Shown here one piece after another: positions 5,142 through 5,763 of a stretch of DNA of 5,763 bases. The notes under the pieces are model-generated. The model ran no database searches. It saw only the letters and a list, made by a program, of their open reading frames with translations, and had not been told where the DNA came from. A program made the position numbers and the translations under genes. Position 1 is the first letter of the stretch. Each line of letters starts with the position of its first letter. Source of the DNA: Campylobacterota bacterium (GTDB taxonomy: Bacteria > Campylobacterota > Campylobacteria > Campylobacterales > SZUA-545); NCBI GenBank assembly GCA_030836705.1, contig JAUPLZ010000191.1, positions 1 through 5,763 on the forward strand. Direction: 5' to 3'.

Positions 5142-5763
5142 TTACACAAACATCTTCTGAAGCAGTGCTTTTTTAAACTGTTTTGTAGCTTCTAGCTGTT
5201 GCTCTGTCTGTGAGATTTTTGTGTCTATGGATGAGAGGAAGTTTGCTATTTTTGATTGTTCATTTAAAGTTGGCATGTCGATTTTAATTTTCAACATTTC
5301 TCCTTTTGTTAATTTGGCTCTTGTTCCTCCACTGACATAAGCAGTAATATTTTTATGAACCAAAGAATAAAATAAAAATTCATTAATTAAAATATTTTTT
5401 TTCCCTCGTAATACATGCGTATGGTTATTTACCCAACATTTACCATATGAGATATTTGCAATAGGTCTAGTTTTATATTCATTAAAATTTCCTCCATCTT
5501 CGGCGAGTAAAACTATCGTTTCATCAAATAAATAATCATTTACATAACCCATAATGTTATTTGCCCCCCAATATGGAATGTTTCCTTTTATTTTTTGTCT
5601 TTCTTCATCGTTCAGTGGTTTTCTTAAATTATCAAGACACTCGGCCACTTCCCCCAACTTCTTCTCAACCCACTCAGGATACTCAACCCCATCATCATCT
5701 CTAAATCGTAGCTTTTGCGAGAATATCTTTTGCATCACCCCTTTTTTGTACTGCTCAAGGAGT
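5142..5763 (-). CDS. hsdS: Type I restriction specificity subunit, C-terminal half
   Basis: HsdS recognises the two half-sites of the bipartite target and holds two HsdM subunits. The reading frame is open to the window edge, so the 5' part is missing. The codons at the edge read L-L-E-Q-Y-K-K-G-V-M-Q-K-I-F, the conserved end of the central spacer helix, followed by a short linker and E-Y-P-E-W-x-x-K-K-L-G-E-V, the usual opening of the second target recognition domain (TRD2). TRD2 has the common sub-family hallmarks R-K-P-L-N-D-E-E-R, P-Y-W-G-A-N-N-I and L-L-A-E-D-G-G-N-F. The end (E-Q-S-K-I-A-N-F-L-S-S-I-D) and the terminal K-Q-F-K-K-A-L-L-Q-K-M-F-V form the second spacer helix, which echoes the first. 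The GTG at 5738 is internal and is not the true start. Composition shifts sharply inside TRD2 (52% GC at 5641-5700, 13% at 5341-5400), suggesting domain exchange. It lies 9 bases upstream of fic. Confidence 0.95.
   Translation of the reverse strand, partial: LLEQYKKGVMQKIFSQKLRFRDDDGVEYPEWVEKKLGEVAECLDNLRKPLNDEERQKIKGNIPYWGANNIMGYVNDYLFDETIVLLAEDGGNFNEYKTRPIANISYGKCWVNNHTHVLRGKKNILINEFLFYSLVHKNITAYVSGGTRAKLTKGEMLKIKIDMPTLNEQSKIANFLSSIDTKISQTEQQLEATKQFKKALLQKMFV

Noticed and set aside
5733..5738. GTG-ATG as the start of hsdS
   Set aside because: The frame continues upstream with L-L-E-Q-Y-K-K-G, the conserved central HsdS helix, so these codons are internal to a longer gene cut by the window edge.
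1..5763. tRNA, rRNA, CRISPR array, complete insertion sequence or integrase
   Set aside because: I looked for each and saw none. The repeats at 942-1226 are too few and irregular for a CRISPR array, and no transposase or integrase is encoded.

Overview
The window is about 38% GC by eye, with AT-rich intergenic DNA. It looks like accessory DNA from a Campylobacterota-type bacterium (Sulfurimonas, Sulfurovum or Arcobacter-like). That placement is an inference from AT-biased codon use, strong GGAG-type ribosome sites, an extended -10 promoter style and the small lipoprotein; no marker gene fixes the taxon.

Layout. Positions 1-388 hold no gene I can support, but two perfect palindromes and a promoter. 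A small lipoprotein of unknown function lies at 389-757 on the + strand. Positions 758-1262 form a 500-base stretch without a gene but full of repeats: a long-range inverted repeat, a 22-bp tandem repeat, a GC-rich island bounded by an 8-bp inverted repeat, two copies of a roughly 38-bp repeat, and a hairpin followed by a T-tract. From 1263 to the right edge lies a type I restriction-modification locus read on the minus strand: the C-terminal half of hsdS (5763-5142, continuing past the edge), a Fic-domain AMP-transferase (5132-4338), and a full-length hsdR (4100-1263). hsdM is not in the window and would be expected upstream of hsdS, beyond the right edge.

The main find is a 51-codon gene at 4196-4351 on the opposite (+) strand, in the gap between fic and hsdR. 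Its product carries the Fic inhibitory motif [S/T]xxxE[G/N] (S29-A-K-V-E33-G34) in typical context, has a GGAG ribosome site and lies behind a good sigma70-like promoter. I read it as a free-standing (class I) Fic antitoxin. It is convergent with the toxin gene, and the two 3' ends overlap by 14 bases, whereas known class I antitoxins (VbhA, YhfG) are small genes placed next to and co-directional with their toxin.

How the parts may work together (inference). HsdS specifies the target, HsdR cleaves, and the off-window HsdM methylates. The Fic protein is translationally linked to hsdS and would be held inactive by the small + strand protein. Because the antitoxin is antisense to any hsdS-fic-hsdR readthrough transcript, the amounts of restriction enzyme, toxin and antitoxin could be linked at RNA level. 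This suggests a restriction system with an embedded toxin as second line of defence or as an addiction module.
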